DNA from: JAAZBI01 sp964461005
GTDB lineage: Bacteria; Bacillota_I; Bacilli_A; RF39; UBA660
DNA length: 34,787 nt
NCBI GenBank assembly: GCA_964461005.1
Contig: CAYWQQ010000004.1
Coordinates: 1-34,787 of the forward strand
Direction: 5' to 3'
Below, piece after piece: positions 33,972 to 34,787 of the stretch; positions within the stretch are counted from its first letter, which is position 1; each line of letters starts with the position of its first letter. Both the position numbers and the translations under genes were made by a program. The notes beneath the pieces were generated by a model. The model was not told the origin of the DNA. It saw only the letters and a program-made list of their open reading frames with translations, and ran no database searches.

Positions 33972-34787
33972 TTAAATAATTTCAACTTGTTCTTGCATAG
34001 GAATAAATATATCGGGTTTCATAACATATCCATTCGCAGCTAAATAATCAATCAAATATTCACTAGGATTATTTCTAATTATTTTACCATCAGTTGTTTT
34101 TCTGTAAATAAAATTAAATTGTGTATTATTATCTCTATCAACATAAAATTCACAAACCTCAACAACTTCTCTTCTGAAAGAATTTGTTTCTTTATCCATA
34201 TATGCACGAATATGAACTCCAAGTTGAATATATCTATAAATTGATTTTAAAAATTGATCTATATCTAAATTTGTTTCCAATAGACTATACATACGATGTG
34301 GGATTGATTGAGCTTTTTCAGCATGAATAGTAGATAAAATTTTATGTCCTGAAGAAATAGAGTTTCTTACTGCCGTAACAGCTTCAGCACTACGAACTTC
34401 TGACAATAAAATCCATTTAGGGTTTTGTCTCATACACGCTACTAAAACCTCTGAATATGAAGCTATATTATTTGTCTTCATAGCAACAATACTACGATGT
34501 GGGAAAATACGATCTAAGTGTAACTCTAATGTATCTTCTATCGTAATTATTTTTTCATTTTCTTTAGTATGAGCTGCTAAATATTTTACAAACTCTGTTT
34601 TTCCACTTCCGGTTTCACCACTAACAATTATATTGCAATGGCCTGTAACACATTTTATTAAAAAATCATGAATATCTTCAGTTATATATTTTTCTGCTAA
34701 TATTTTTTCTTTTTGCAACCTAATCTTAGCAGGAGTTTTTCTCATAACCATTGATATACCGTTTTTAGCAATCGAATCATGAATAAA
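33972..34787 (-). CDS. CpaF/VirB11-type secretion ATPase (5' end off window)
   Basis: The frame is open to the right edge, so only the C-terminal 271 residues are present. An ATG at 34751 is internal. Counting within the visible part, Walker A is 'VSGETGSGKTEF' near 55-66, the Asp box is 'ITIEDTLELHLD', Walker B is 'WILLSEVRSAEAV', and the His box is 'ISSGHKILSTIHAEKA'. These are the motifs of GspE/VirB11-like ATPases. The sequence before Walker A ('SMVMRKTP') and the TadB/TadC genes after it favour CpaF (TadA). It would power pilus assembly, and may also serve the VirB-type part of the locus. Confidence 0.9.
   Translation of the reverse strand, partial: FIHDSIAKNGISMVMRKTPAKIRLQKEKILAEKYITEDIHDFLIKCVTGHCNIIVSGETGSGKTEFVKYLAAHTKENEKIITIEDTLELHLDRIFPHRSIVAMKTNNIASYSEVLVACMRQNPKWILLSEVRSAEAVTAVRNSISSGHKILSTIHAEKAQSIPHRMYSLLETNLDIDQFLKSIYRYIQLGVHIRAYMDKETNSFRREVVEVCEFYVDRDNNTQFNFIYRKTTDGKIIRNNPSEYLIDYLAANGYVMKPDIFIPMQEQVEII

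Overview
The window is a very AT-rich, gene-dense chromosome segment from a low-GC Bacillota, most likely an uncultured member of class Bacilli (Erysipelotrichales/RF39-like relatives of the Mollicutes). The basis is the set of Bacillus-type genes (ComK, PcrA-LigA, a YkpA-type ABC-F protein, a CIRCE-controlled Hsp20), strong Shine-Dalgarno sites and canonical sigma-A promoters. TGA acts as an ordinary stop (several genes end in it) and Trp is TGG, so the Mycoplasma code does not apply. Nearly everything is on the minus strand, so the window reads from right to left; comK is the only plus-strand gene.

Left part (1-9.6 kb): a truncated membrane-anchored protein with two apparent solute-binding domains, a small anchored protein, comK (plus strand), then ligA and pcrA. 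ComK and LigA converge on a shared hairpin terminator. Upstream of pcrA lie a type IV pilin-like gene and a tightly overlapping tsaE-tsaB-rimI-tsaD operon that makes the tRNA t6A modification.

Middle part (9.6-17.4 kb): a Cys-rich, repeat-bearing anchored surface protein whose promoter is covered by a large palindrome; hsp20 with a CIRCE element laid over its promoter; a small membrane/zinc-ribbon protein; tex; a YkpA-like ABC-F ATPase with one degenerate ATP site; a protein carrying the CheD Thr-Cys-His triad spacing; and tRNA-Cys(GCA) with its own promoter and terminator.

Right part (17.4-34.8 kb, running off the right edge): about 17 kb of co-directional genes that form one envelope-spanning machine of mixed ancestry. 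Its upstream half is Tad/Flp-pilus-like: CpaF/VirB11-type ATPase, TadB, TadC, a 51-residue Flp-like peptide, a TadE-like protein, and a CpaE/TadZ-like protein with a degenerate P-loop. Its downstream half is a Gram-positive type IV secretion system: two stand-alone VirB2-like pilins, a third VirB2-like module fused to a secreted domain, VirB6/TrbL, PrgI/VirB3, a VirB4 split into two genes, a SpoIID + NlpC/P60 cell-wall enzyme in the VirB1 position, a lipoprotein, and a VirD4 coupling ATPase. No relaxase or oriT is visible, so the cargo (DNA or protein) is open. This hybrid Tad/T4SS locus is the most notable content. The small pilins appear to have their own strong promoter and terminator.
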